A stretch of 36,676 bases of DNA, from positions 1 through 36,676 of the forward strand of contig NZ_FZMF01000023.1 in the NCBI RefSeq assembly GCF_900197685.1, in the 5' to 3' direction. Below the pieces are notes generated by a model. It worked only from the letters and a program-made list of their open reading frames with translations, had not been told where the DNA came from and searched no databases. Both the position numbers and the translations under genes were made by a program. Every line of letters starts with the position of its first letter. Position 1 is the stretch's first letter. The DNA comes from Helicobacter baculiformis (GTDB taxonomy: Bacteria > Campylobacterota > Campylobacteria > Campylobacterales > Helicobacteraceae). Below, piece by piece: positions 23,902 through 32,123 of the stretch.

Positions 23902-24895
23902 CTACGCGCCATTTTAAAGGTAATTGAGGAATAATAAGTTTAGGGATGTTGGGGGGGTTAAAGGGTTTGTTGACTAAGGTGATACGTTTATGGGGAAGTT
24001 TGCAACGCGGGTGCAGGTCATAAATATGCATAGCATTATCACTAAGGAAAGCTTGGAGACGATCGAGGGCGTGATGAGTGTCAAAGAGAGTGGCTAAAGC
24101 GCTTAAGAGAATGGGAGCGCTAAAAACCCCTGCAGCACATGCACATGCATGTTTATGCTCTATAGGATGGGGTGCGCTATCCGATCCAAAGCAAACTTTG
24201 GGATGGGCGTGCAAGGCTAGTTCTAAGAGCGCGTTTTGATCAGCGGGGGTTTTAAGTACGGGCTTACAAAAGAGGTGAGGATTCAAATGAGTGCCTAACA
24301 GAGCGTCTAGATTTAAAGCGATATGGTGCAAAGTCAAAGTAGCGTAGAGATTGGGATACTTTTCCAAAAGAGGTATACTGCGGTGATCGCTCATGTGCTC
24401 TAAGATGATGGTTAATTTGGGAAAAGTAGCGCATAAAGTCTCTAAAATGGGGTGAAATTCTACCTCACGCTCCAAAACAAAGCCACTACTTTCCGCGTGC
24501 ACACAAAGGATAAAATCAAGTTCTTGGGCTGTTTGCAATAAGTCCAGCATGGGAGGGCTTAAGATATCTTGCACGCCCTCTTTGGAGTTAGTGGTAGCAT
24601 TTTTAGGATAAAGCTTGAGCAAAAAAAGCCCATGTGCGTGGGCACGCTCCAGCTCAGCACATGGCATGCTTTCTTGTAAATAGAGGGCAACTAGAGGGGT
24701 AAAGTTTCTCGACAATTCTTGGATTTCTCGTGCATAGGTTAGGGCACGTGTAGTGGTTGTGATGGGCTGGCTTAAATTGGGCATCACCACAGCAGCACAA
24801 AAATCCCGTGCGCTAAAAGGCAAAACGCTTTTGAGTAATGCCCCCTCTCTGAGGTGCAAGTGCATATCTAGGGGATTATTGAGAGTAAGACGCAT
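23894..24895 (-). CDS. pyrC: Dihydroorotase
   Basis: PyrC closes carbamoyl-aspartate to dihydroorotate in pyrimidine synthesis. The 333-residue chain has the metal-binding HxH in DMHLHLREG (H12, H14), the candidate carboxylated Lys in LLKLYPKNATT, LCVHAESSG, LEHMSDHRSIPLL and the active-site GSDSAPHP. Length matches the class II (E. coli-type) enzyme. The start codon shares one base with the tonB stop (TAATG), and its end overlaps the Kdo hydrolase gene by 8 bp, so it is embedded in a tightly coupled string. The C-terminal FNPPNIP is encoded over a C7 run (23951-23957). Confidence 0.95.
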   Translation of the reverse strand: MRLTLNNPLDMHLHLREGALLKSVLPFSARDFCAAVVMPNLSQPITTTTRALTYAREIQELSRNFTPLVALYLQESMPCAELERAHAHGLFLLKLYPKNATTNSKEGVQDILSPPMLDLLQTAQELDFILCVHAESSGFVLEREVEFHPILETLCATFPKLTIILEHMSDHRSIPLLEKYPNLYATLTLHHIALNLDALLGTHLNPHLFCKPVLKTPADQNALLELALHAHPKVCFGSDSAPHPIEHKHACACAAGVFSAPILLSALATLFDTHHALDRLQAFLSDNAMHIYDLHPRCKLPHKRITLVNKPFNPPNIPKLIIPQLPLKWRVDA

Positions 24896-25950
24896 TAGCG
24901 GTAAATGAAATAGCGCACGCGGATACGGATTAGCGTGGTGGTAGTGGGGCGTGGGTAGTCTTTATAGGCAATGGTGATGGTCTTAAGCGTGTTGTCATCT
25001 AAAAGCTTATAGCCAGATGCCATAATAATTTTAAGTCCTGTGATGTCACCATTTGGGTGGAGGTAAAATTCCACCGCATCAACACCATCCTGCCCTAAAT
25101 ATCCCGCTGCACTAGGATATTCTAGGTATTTTTGGGTGATGCGTCCAATCTCGCTAAGATTGCTTTTAATAAAGTCTTTTTCTGCTGTACCCAAGTCGCC
25201 AAATTCTTCTCCATATAAATCATCAATATCCTTACGGGTTTGGGTATCTAGTCCTTTATCGTTTTCATAACTTTTAGTTCTAGCCGGAGGCTGAACGGGC
25301 GTTTGCTCAGAAGGGAGGAATGAAAGGTTGTTAGGGTTAAAATCCTGTGCCGTATTAGCAGGTTCTGGTTTTTTAACAGGCTTTGGTGGAGTTGGTTTTT
25401 CAGGGGCGGGGTGTTTGATGGGTTCTTGAGGGGGCTGTGGTTTTTCAGGAGTAACCTTTTTAGTAACTTCATGTTCTGTTTGATGGAGCGCTTTATGCTC
25501 GCTATGCATTGCGGTTTCTTCGCTGTGGTGCGGGATGGCTCTTGGCTCTACCTCACGCCGTTCAGCTCTGCGTTCTTCTACCCGATGTCTAGGGCGTTCT
25601 CTGTGCCTACGAGCGGTATGATGCTGTCTAATTGGGGGAGTATAGCGATGACTTGGAGGAGTTGGAACATGTTTGGGAGCAGCTTTAGAGGGCTTAAGCG
25701 CACCTTGTGTGTGCTTGGTAGGGTCTAGAGAACGCCCTCGCTTTAGAACCAATAGATTGCTAGGACTAAGCCTGACAAGCTTGGGTTGCTTAGGCTTCTT
25801 AAAGAGTTTGTATCCGTAATCCACTAACCACCATATCAACAAGTGCAATAAGCACGAGATCAGCAAAGAAATATAAAAATTCCTTGTCGCGCGCCGATTT
25901 GCCAACTCTTTATCAAGAGCTAGGGAACTATAGCGTTGTGGCTTAGACAT
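24895..25950 (-). CDS. tonB: TonB energy-transducing protein
   Basis: TonB links the ExbB/ExbD motor to outer membrane receptors for iron, nickel or cobalamin uptake. The 351-residue chain has an N-terminal transmembrane anchor (about 25-45) with the conserved Ser and His four residues apart (S32, H36), a long periplasmic stretch rich in Pro, Lys, Glu, His and Arg (about 75-200, including PEKPQPP and PEKPTPP repeats), and a C-terminal TonB domain (about 270-351) with KYLEYPSAAGYLGQDG and ASGYKLLDDNTL. It overlaps fliO by 8 bp. No exbB/exbD gene is in the window. The periplasmic segment is unusually His/Arg-rich (about residues 100-150). Confidence 0.93.
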   Translation of the reverse strand: MSKPQRYSSLALDKELANRRATRNFYISLLISCLLHLLIWWLVDYGYKLFKKPKQPKLVRLSPSNLLVLKRGRSLDPTKHTQGALKPSKAAPKHVPTPPSHRYTPPIRQHHTARRHRERPRHRVEERRAERREVEPRAIPHHSEETAMHSEHKALHQTEHEVTKKVTPEKPQPPQEPIKHPAPEKPTPPKPVKKPEPANTAQDFNPNNLSFLPSEQTPVQPPARTKSYENDKGLDTQTRKDIDDLYGEEFGDLGTAEKDFIKSNLSEIGRITQKYLEYPSAAGYLGQDGVDAVEFYLHPNGDITGLKIIMASGYKLLDDNTLKTITIAYKDYPRPTTTTLIRIRVRYFIYR

Positions 25951-26749
25951 AAGAGTCCTTCAGCTTAGATTGCCGTAAGCGTTCCTTAGTTTCTTCCATG
26001 AGCTCCTCTTTGAGGCGACCAGAGTCTTTTTTAAGTGAAAAATCCAAATTAATCTTATCTAACACCACACTTTGATTAGAATTGAGTAGAATTAAGTAAA
26101 GTTGGTTGCGTACTTCAATCGTAACAAGTTTATGTGTAGCATCTAAAGGTTTCACAAAAGTGACGCTAGGTTCTAAGCCCACTTTGGGGAACAAAAATTG
26201 TTGGGTATTTTTACGCTTGAGAAACCATAAAACCACCAGTAAGATACCTAGTACAAGCGCGATTTTCCACACATGATCCCATGGTAAAAGATCTTCTTCT
26301 TTCTTCAAAATAGGAACGCGCTGAGAAGGACTTTCAACCTCTTTAGCGGGCGAAGAGGGCATGTTGAGCAAGGGCAGAAATTCCAAGCGTAGGTAAGTTT
26401 TATCCTGAGAAAGTTTCGCGCGCACATCAAAAAGCAGATTGCTTTTGGGCACGATAAACAGAGTGTTGTTCTGTGAGTAAATCTCCAAAGATTTAAGAAT
26501 GCTAGTGTTGAAATGCTCGGCTTTGGGAGAAAGGGGGGCAATGTTTTGTAAGGTGATGATTTGCTTAGGAGAGATTTGAGGGGTTTGGCGTAAGGGGTAT
26601 TTAAAAACTAGATTAAGCGCAATGCCCGACGCATTCTCCTGAGTGATAGGGGCGGTGTGAACTCGTTCCAAAAAATTGGGATTCGCACCATAACAAAGCA
26701 CACACAAGAGTGCAAAAGAGAGGAACCACCGGTGGATACATCTAGCCAT
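25943..26749 (-). CDS. fliO: Flagellar export protein FliO (HP0583 type)
   Basis: FliO assists assembly of the flagellar type III export gate. The 268-residue protein has a signal peptide (1-21, ending CYG), a periplasmic domain (about 22-155), one transmembrane helix (WKIALVLGILLVVLWFLK, about 160-178) and a cytoplasmic FliO-like domain with THKLVTIEVRNQLYLILLNSNQSVVLDKINL. The long periplasmic part is a known feature of H. pylori FliO (HP0583), which many annotations leave as hypothetical. Its place directly after fliN supports the call. It starts 9 bp after fliN and overlaps tonB by 8 bp. Confidence 0.82.
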   Translation of the reverse strand: MARCIHRWFLSFALLCVLCYGANPNFLERVHTAPITQENASGIALNLVFKYPLRQTPQISPKQIITLQNIAPLSPKAEHFNTSILKSLEIYSQNNTLFIVPKSNLLFDVRAKLSQDKTYLRLEFLPLLNMPSSPAKEVESPSQRVPILKKEEDLLPWDHVWKIALVLGILLVVLWFLKRKNTQQFLFPKVGLEPSVTFVKPLDATHKLVTIEVRNQLYLILLNSNQSVVLDKINLDFSLKKDSGRLKEELMEETKERLRQSKLKDSYV

Positions 26750-26758
26750 TCTACTAGG

Positions 26759-27178
26759 TTACATGTCCTTGGCAATGTAGTAGACAATGGCATTTGAATC
26801 TAAAACCTCGTTGAGACGGATCGCTAGGTTTTTTTCATACACCATCACCTCGCCTTTGCCAATTACCCGTCCATTTACAAAGACATCTACACTCTCGCCT
26901 GCAGGTTTTTGCAAATCGATCACAGAGCCACGTTCAAAACGCAACACTTCACCTAAGGGAATGGAAGTAAAACCCAACTCTGCCATGAAGGTTACTTCCA
27001 TGTCTAATAACCCCTTGTAATCCTCGATGAGCTCTTCTAAATAAGTAGTGAGCTCAATTTCCCTAGGGTTAAGAGTAGGTTGCTTTCTAATTTTGGGGTT
27101 GACGGGCGTAAGCGTGCTCAGGGTAGGGTTAGATTGGATATTCACACCCTGAGTTTCTTTATTGAATTGCTGATCCAT
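26759..27178 (-). CDS. fliN: Flagellar motor switch protein FliN
   Basis: FliN builds the C-ring, part of the flagellar switch. After a variable N-terminus (about 1-45), residues about 55-139 form the SpoA/FliN domain: LLDMEVTFMAELGFTSIPLGEVLRFERGSVIDL, then DVFVNGRVIGKGEVMVYEKNLAIRL. The protein is slightly longer than E. coli FliN. The start is set to ATG 27178 (GTG 27181 also in frame) with GGAAAGGG upstream. A perfect TATAAT lies 27 bp ahead, so fliN-fliO-tonB-pyrC may have their own promoter apart from nth. Confidence 0.95.
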   Translation of the reverse strand: MDQQFNKETQGVNIQSNPTLSTLTPVNPKIRKQPTLNPREIELTTYLEELIEDYKGLLDMEVTFMAELGFTSIPLGEVLRFERGSVIDLQKPAGESVDVFVNGRVIGKGEVMVYEKNLAIRLNEVLDSNAIVYYIAKDM

Positions 27179-27204
27179 CACTTTCCCTTTCCGTAGTGGT
27201 TTGC

Positions 27205-27210
27205 ATTATA
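27205..27210 (-). promoter_or_regulatory. Consensus -10 box TATAAT ahead of fliN
   Basis: TATAAT on the minus strand directly follows the nth stop codon and precedes fliN by 26 bp. It is a perfect match to the vegetative -10 hexamer. The spacing predicts a start near 27198 and a leader of about 20 nt with the fliN Shine-Dalgarno sequence. It is not the GCGAT-type FliA or the GC-dinucleotide RpoN element. Confidence 0.55.
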
Positions 27211-27861
27211 CTAGATTTTGTTGGGTTTAACTTTAGAATTAGGCATTTTTTTATTTTCACACAAATCTTCAAACAAACATGCTGCACAATGAGGTCTAAT
27301 TGCCTTGCATGTGTTGCGCCCAAATAAAATCATCGCATGATGTAGATGTGCTAAATCGCTTTCAAAGAGTGCGCTAAGATCCCGTTCCGTTTGCAAGGCA
27401 TTTTTGGCATTGCTCAAGCCTAAGCGGTGCGCTACGCGGAAAACATGGGTGTCTACAGCCAAATAATTTTGTCCAAAATAAACCGATAAAACCACATTGG
27501 CACTTTTCTGCCCCACTCCTGAAAGACTCTTAAGCTCTTCTTGAGTGCTTGGGATTTTCCCATGGAAGCGTTGGCACACTTCTTGCGCCATTTTAATCAA
27601 AAGCTTGGCTTTATTATTAGGATAGGAAATACTCTTAATAAGTTCTCTTATATCTTCAAAGCAAGCTCTCGCAAGACTTTCTATAGTGGGGTAAGCATCG
27701 AAAAGAGCCGGAGTGGTCATATTGACGCGTTTGTCTGTGCATTGAGCAGAAAGTACCACCGCAACCAAAAGCTCGTAAACATTATTGTAAATAAGCTCCG
27801 TTGTAGGGTTTTGAAAATGGTCTAAGAGGCGCGTTTTGATAATTTGCGCCTTAGTGCGCAT
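27211..27861 (-). CDS. nth: Endonuclease III (DNA glycosylase / AP lyase)
   Basis: Nth removes oxidised pyrimidines in base excision repair. The protein (218 residues from the GTG at 27867, 216 from the ATG at 27861 used here) has the helix-hairpin-helix LSGVGQKSANVVLS with the catalytic Lys, the catalytic Asp in LAVDTHVFRV, and the 4Fe-4S cluster pattern C-x6-C-x2-C-x5-C in CKAIRPHCAACLFEDLC. ELLVAVVLSAQCTDKRVN is the conserved N-terminal block. The gene overlaps feoA by 4 bp if GTG is used and begins 2 bp past the stop otherwise. Order with fliN matches HP0585-HP0584. Confidence 0.96.
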   Translation of the reverse strand: MRTKAQIIKTRLLDHFQNPTTELIYNNVYELLVAVVLSAQCTDKRVNMTTPALFDAYPTIESLARACFEDIRELIKSISYPNNKAKLLIKMAQEVCQRFHGKIPSTQEELKSLSGVGQKSANVVLSVYFGQNYLAVDTHVFRVAHRLGLSNAKNALQTERDLSALFESDLAHLHHAMILFGRNTCKAIRPHCAACLFEDLCENKKMPNSKVKPNKI

Positions 27862-27863
27862 GT

Positions 27864-28091
27864 TCACAGAGGGGCAACAACTAGCAACTCAGCTTCATGG
27901 GCGCGTAGAGCAACTTGAGCGTTGTTGATAGCAATGCTGAATGTGGCGCGACGCAAGGAATGGTGTAGAAGCGTGAATTCTACTCCCGCATGCACACCAA
28001 AGGAAAGAAAACGATCTTTGAGAGCGGAATCATTGCCCTGAATTTCAAGGATTGTGTAGCGTTGATCCTTCTGGCAGTCTAGGAGTGTCAT
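27864..28091 (-). CDS. FeoA-domain protein
   Basis: The 75-residue protein has the FeoA SH3-like fold pattern: YTILEIQGNDSALKDRFLSFGVHAGVEFTLLHHS, then TFSIAINNAQVALRAHEAELLVV. FeoA proteins support FeoB ferrous iron transport; stand-alone ones can serve other roles. No feoB is in the window. The ATG at 28091 has AAAGGA 8 bp upstream and is preferred to TTG 28100. The gene begins inside the 3' end of the AsmA-like gene, overlapping it by 47 bp in another frame, so translation is probably coupled. It overlaps or abuts nth downstream. Confidence 0.8.
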   Translation of the reverse strand: MTLLDCQKDQRYTILEIQGNDSALKDRFLSFGVHAGVEFTLLHHSLRRATFSIAINNAQVALRAHEAELLVVAPL

Positions 28092-31020
28092 GGTCGGCAA
28101 GTCCTTTCTTAATCTCTTCGATAATAATATCGATAGGAGTAAAGATACGCCTTAAAATCTTAAAAGGAGCTTGAGCGATGTCTTTAGCAAGTGTAACTTT
28201 GATAGAAGGGTTATCTAGGGTTTTGCCCACCTGAACATGGGTAGAAATCTTGCCCCTATTACCTAGGATAAGATAATTAACAATAGGGATTTTGTTGATC
28301 ACATTGCTAAAACCCTTGATGGTTGAGATGTCTAAGGAGAGGTCAACTTTTTTTGTCGAAAAGGCAATAATGCCATTGCCATCGACATCTAGAGTTGTGC
28401 CGGATAGTTGAATATGCTCTAAACCCAAGTAATCCGCACTTACACCAAAGAGTACACGTCCCTTAGCAATCTCATAACCATGTGCGCCTAATCGTGGATT
28501 TCTAAAGACAATCAAAGAAGGGATCGTGTTGATAATGTTAACAATATTTTGCAAGACCTTAAAGTTTTTAATCGTGGTGTTTTGCATACGCAATTCCCCA
28601 TTAAATACCTGATCTCTATAGATTCCTGTAAGACTATAAAGTCCTCCGCCAATAATATTTTTTGAAATTACACTTTGTAACGCTAAGTTCAGATAGTCCC
28701 CGCTGAAATTATTGGCTTTAATGATGACATCACCATGGATGATATCCGCGTTAAGCATGGCATGGTGGTAAGCGCCATCGATACTCACCTGTCCATCTCG
28801 CATGATAAGGCGGATATTTTCCAAGCTTAGGGGGAAAGATTTAAGGGTAATGGTTATGTTGCTCGCGCTAATAATGGTAGAGATGGGGGTGATATGGTGG
28901 CGTTTTTCGTAGCTCTGTTTGGCACGGATGAACACATTTTCATCGCGAATTTGTGCCTTAGTGAGCCTATGTGCGCTGGGGGCAAGTAATTCTTTGACAA
29001 AGGGAATTTTAGAATCCAAAAATTCATCTAAATTGAAATTAATATCGTTAAAGAAAAAAATCTTCTGCTTATCCTTAATTTTGCCCATAATAGCCCCATC
29101 GTGAGTGAAAATCTCCATACTATCGGGTTTACAAGTGCCCAGGAAAGAAAGGGTATCTAAGCGTTTACCATCGCGGTGGTAGAGCGGAAAAGCATGCTTG
29201 ATAATGCCTACAAATTCGATATTTTTAAAATCCGCTGTACTCGCGCTAAGTGTGCCTTTTTTAATGCCAAAATAGCGTAATAGGGGCGAAATAGGAAAAA
29301 GCTTTCTTAGGTCCTTAACCTCCAAAGAGTAGACTCCTTCCTTTAACCTACCTTCCACACCCAAAGACCCTAAATTGATGCTAGGTGCATGGGGTGTTGA
29401 AAAGTCCAAATTAAATTCTAAATTGGGTAAAGTGGTGCTAGTAGCGTAGATCACATCTTGGCTAAATACTTCTTTATTTTGTGCTTTAATACTGGCGAGG
29501 ATGTATTGCTCAAGAACTTGTTTACCCTGGGCTAGAATGTTTGGGAGATGCGTGATATTGATCGCGGGGGGTGGTTTTTTAATTGTGCTTCTATGCGGAC
29601 TAAAGGGCTGAATATTGATGGCATTATTAGTGTTAATTTGGAGTTTGTGCACGCCCATCGTGCCAAAGATGCGCTTTTGGGTGAAATCTAGCATCAATCT
29701 TGTATCCACATCGGCAATGTTGTGATAACGTGTATGAAGCGTATCAACAAAGACATTATTGTGCTCGGGCGTAATATCTAGGGCAATGCTAGCCTGTTGG
29801 GTGAATAGGGGTGTGCCATAAAGTAAAAATGTGCCTTGCTGTGCGATAATACTACCTTGCACGGAAATTAAAGCATGAGCTTTAGGGATAAATTGCACCC
29901 CTAAGAGTAGATCGGCGCTTAAAAGGGTGTTGAATTTTTCTATGGGTAGCGTGATGTTATAGGCTTGGAGTAATTTTTTGGTACTCTTAAACGATAGACT
30001 AGGAGCGATCTTGATATCCGCACTCAAATAAGACCCTTTGCCCAAATTACTAATCTGCACGCGGGAGTTTTCTAGGGGCATGGTTTCGTAAAAGACATTT
30101 TTAGGCGCAATGATTAATGCTCTATCCTTGAGTTCCAAAGCCACTTCTTTTGCTACAATAGGGGCGAGCTTGGATTGGAAACGCACCCGCGCATCCTTTA
30201 CAATTGCCTGTGCACTGACACGATCTAAGAGGGTTTTTAAGAGTTGCTTATCTTTGAGATCTAGCATAGCCTTAGCAGTATCAATTCTGACACTGGAAAA
30301 CTCAATATTATCAAATAGCCATGCTTGCACAACCGGATGGCTACCTTGAGAAAAATAGGGTCTTAAAAAATCTAAATGGCGGATTTCATTGGTGCTTAAC
30401 TTGAGAGCCAAAGTACTAAAGTCGCTTAAGCCTTGCGCGCGTACAATAAGCTTAGATTTGCGCAAATGCGGTACATCGTTGAGGGGAAATAATTCTAGCG
30501 CAAAACTCAATTGCTTGGAATGGTTATCGTAGCTGGCATGCCCTAGCGCACGAATATGATAAGGAGCTAAAATACAATGTAAAAGTTTTAGGCGTAGTTG
30601 CTGGCTGTTTTCTAATAAAAATTTAACCTCAATACCGGGGAACGCAACTTCGTAAGTACTCCCATCAAACAGCACATGGGCTTTAGTGGATGCGTTAAGC
30701 ACAATTTCTTGAACGGTGAGCTTTTGAAAGTAAGAAAGAGCCAATATACTATATTTAATACCCTGTACGACATCATCAATGCGAGGAGGAGCTTTTTTAG
30801 GCTTAGAATTTAAGAGTGCAGAGATGTCTAAACGCTTCACATCAAGCACAAATTTGTTATCAAGTTTTAGATACAATCCCTCAATATGGACTTTACCAAG
30901 GTGGATTGAAGGGATAGAGATGCCGCTTTTTAGAACAAGCCACACGCCTAGTAGTAGTGTGCCCAAAACGCCACCTAAAACCATAAGGCGGAACATTTTC
31001 TTAGAAATCGTTTTGATCAT
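28045..31020 (-). CDS. AsmA/YhdP-like large envelope protein
   Basis: The 991-residue protein has one N-terminal transmembrane segment (FRLMVLGGVLGTLLLGVWLVL, about 10-30) and then a long beta-strand-rich periplasmic chain. The C-terminal part (about 750-950) reads like the AsmA-like/DUF3971 region, with FNGELRMQNTTIKNFKVLQNIVNIINTIPSL and a terminal ALD-type helix. AsmA and YhdP proteins bridge inner and outer membrane and are thought to move phospholipids. It matches the HP0586 position in H. pylori. The 5' end lies against, and possibly overlaps, the divergent mltG. The end overlaps feoA by 47 bp. The exact start is uncertain; ATG 30996 and 30984 are alternatives. Confidence 0.82.
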   Translation of the reverse strand: MIKTISKKMFRLMVLGGVLGTLLLGVWLVLKSGISIPSIHLGKVHIEGLYLKLDNKFVLDVKRLDISALLNSKPKKAPPRIDDVVQGIKYSILALSYFQKLTVQEIVLNASTKAHVLFDGSTYEVAFPGIEVKFLLENSQQLRLKLLHCILAPYHIRALGHASYDNHSKQLSFALELFPLNDVPHLRKSKLIVRAQGLSDFSTLALKLSTNEIRHLDFLRPYFSQGSHPVVQAWLFDNIEFSSVRIDTAKAMLDLKDKQLLKTLLDRVSAQAIVKDARVRFQSKLAPIVAKEVALELKDRALIIAPKNVFYETMPLENSRVQISNLGKGSYLSADIKIAPSLSFKSTKKLLQAYNITLPIEKFNTLLSADLLLGVQFIPKAHALISVQGSIIAQQGTFLLYGTPLFTQQASIALDITPEHNNVFVDTLHTRYHNIADVDTRLMLDFTQKRIFGTMGVHKLQINTNNAINIQPFSPHRSTIKKPPPAINITHLPNILAQGKQVLEQYILASIKAQNKEVFSQDVIYATSTTLPNLEFNLDFSTPHAPSINLGSLGVEGRLKEGVYSLEVKDLRKLFPISPLLRYFGIKKGTLSASTADFKNIEFVGIIKHAFPLYHRDGKRLDTLSFLGTCKPDSMEIFTHDGAIMGKIKDKQKIFFFNDINFNLDEFLDSKIPFVKELLAPSAHRLTKAQIRDENVFIRAKQSYEKRHHITPISTIISASNITITLKSFPLSLENIRLIMRDGQVSIDGAYHHAMLNADIIHGDVIIKANNFSGDYLNLALQSVISKNIIGGGLYSLTGIYRDQVFNGELRMQNTTIKNFKVLQNIVNIINTIPSLIVFRNPRLGAHGYEIAKGRVLFGVSADYLGLEHIQLSGTTLDVDGNGIIAFSTKKVDLSLDISTIKGFSNVINKIPIVNYLILGNRGKISTHVQVGKTLDNPSIKVTLAKDIAQAPFKILRRIFTPIDIIIEEIKKGLADHDTPRLPEGSTLHNP

Positions 31021-31921
31021 TTGGCTTTCATTATTGTTTTACTTGAGTATACCCATAAAAGCATACGGCACACTTTATATTCCTAGTGGCTCGCTCCACA
31101 ATCTAATGCGCAAAGTAGATGCTGATATCAATACGCTCGATCTGTGGATTTTGCGTGTGATGAAAGCTTTAAGATTGTGGAAAACTCCTAGGAGTGGCTA
31201 TATCACTATTCCTGTGGATGCCCAACAAGAAATCACAAAAGGGAATTTTTTATACGCCTTGAGTATGTCCAAGAAAGTTTATAAAAATATTACCCTTATT
31301 CCGGGTGAAACGCTTTACTTTTTCATTCAAGATTTAGCGCTTACCTTCAATCTAGAGATAGACGATCTTTATAAAGCTTATAGATCTAAAGCCCTTTATA
31401 AAGAAGCCGCTATTGTTCCGGATACTTACCGCTTTGCATTAGGTATCTCCGCTAACGCACTTATGGATTACTTGCTTAACTACGCCAGCAACAAGTATAA
31501 GAAAATGAGCTTGCAGCTTTTGGGGCGTTATAACCCTAAAGAATGGGAAAAAACTTTAATTGTCGCTTCCATTGTGCAAAAAGAGGCAGCCAATGCTAAA
31601 GAGATGCCTTTAATTGCAGGGGTGATCTATAATCGCATGGAAAAGGGCATGCCTCTACAGATGGATGGAAGCTTGAATTATGGTAAATATTCTCACACGA
31701 AAGTGTCGCGCGCGCGTATTCTGAAGGATGAGAGCACTTATAATACCTATAAACACAAGGGGTTACCCGATGCGCCTGTAGGAAGTGTAGGGATGAGTGC
31801 CATTAAGGCTGCCCTCTTTCCCGCAAAAACAAACTTCCTTTATTTTGTCAAGAATAAACAGGGGGTGCATGTTTTTAGCCAACACTATGGCGAACATGTA
31901 AAACATATCCATGGAGATTAA
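30920..31921 (+). CDS. mltG: Endolytic murein transglycosylase MltG
   Basis: MltG (YceG family, once called aminodeoxychorismate lyase) cleaves nascent glycan strands and sets their length. The catalytic region reads ASIVQKEAANAKEMPLIAGVIYNRMEKGMPLQMDGSLNYG; the Glu in QKEAA is the catalytic acid by family comparison. The C-terminal VGMSAIKAALFPAKTNFLYFVKNKQGVHVFS block is typical. A transmembrane anchor covers IFLEIVLIIWLSLLFYL. The start is unsure: ATG 30920 has AAGGG upstream and gives 333 residues with a basic cytoplasmic tail, but overlaps the divergent AsmA-like gene by about 100 bp; TTG 31013 avoids most overlap but leaves a weak anchor. Confidence 0.88.
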   Translation: MPLFRTSHTPSSSVPKTPPKTIRRNIFLEIVLIIWLSLLFYLSIPIKAYGTLYIPSGSLHNLMRKVDADINTLDLWILRVMKALRLWKTPRSGYITIPVDAQQEITKGNFLYALSMSKKVYKNITLIPGETLYFFIQDLALTFNLEIDDLYKAYRSKALYKEAAIVPDTYRFALGISANALMDYLLNYASNKYKKMSLQLLGRYNPKEWEKTLIVASIVQKEAANAKEMPLIAGVIYNRMEKGMPLQMDGSLNYGKYSHTKVSRARILKDESTYNTYKHKGLPDAPVGSVGMSAIKAALFPAKTNFLYFVKNKQGVHVFSQHYGEHVKHIHGD

Positions 31922-32028
31922 CATCTCTTCAAAGCTTAAAGTTCGTGTACATTAGGGCAGGGATGATTAATTTTCTCTAGCAGTGCTACTATTTTGCCAC
32001 CAGACGCACCTCCGCGTACCGAGCAGAA

Positions 32029-32059
32029 TTAATTTTTTTCTTTTTAAGAAAAAAATTAA
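32029..32059 (+). repeat. Perfect 14-bp AT-rich inverted repeat upstream of the OMP gene
   Basis: Positions 32029-32042 and 32046-32059 are exact reverse complements around a TTT loop. The arms hold a T7 and an A7 run. It lies in the 202-bp gap between mltG and the OMP gene, 12 bp before a candidate -10 box. It has almost no GC, so it is a poor terminator; an upstream promoter element or a structured leader is possible. Confidence 0.85.
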
Positions 32060-32070
32060 TGTAAATATCT

Positions 32071-32076
32071 TAAAAT
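32071..32076 (+). promoter_or_regulatory. Candidate -10 box (TAAAAT) for the OMP gene
   Basis: TAAAAT lies 48 bp before the OMP start at 32124. Runs of A and T upstream (32029-32059) replace a -35 box, as in several Helicobacter OMP promoters where tract length tunes expression. A TGAGAT/ATCTCA hairpin (32083-32098) would lie in the leader. Confidence 0.4.
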
Positions 32077-32123
32077 CCCCGCTGAGATTTCCATCTCAAA
32101 TCTTAGTTTAAAAAGGTTCTTTG

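Noticed and set aside
30779..30919. Longer 5' extension of mltG
   Set aside because: It runs antisense to well-formed AsmA-like coding sequence, has no membrane or domain signal, and a better start with a Shine-Dalgarno sequence exists at 30920.
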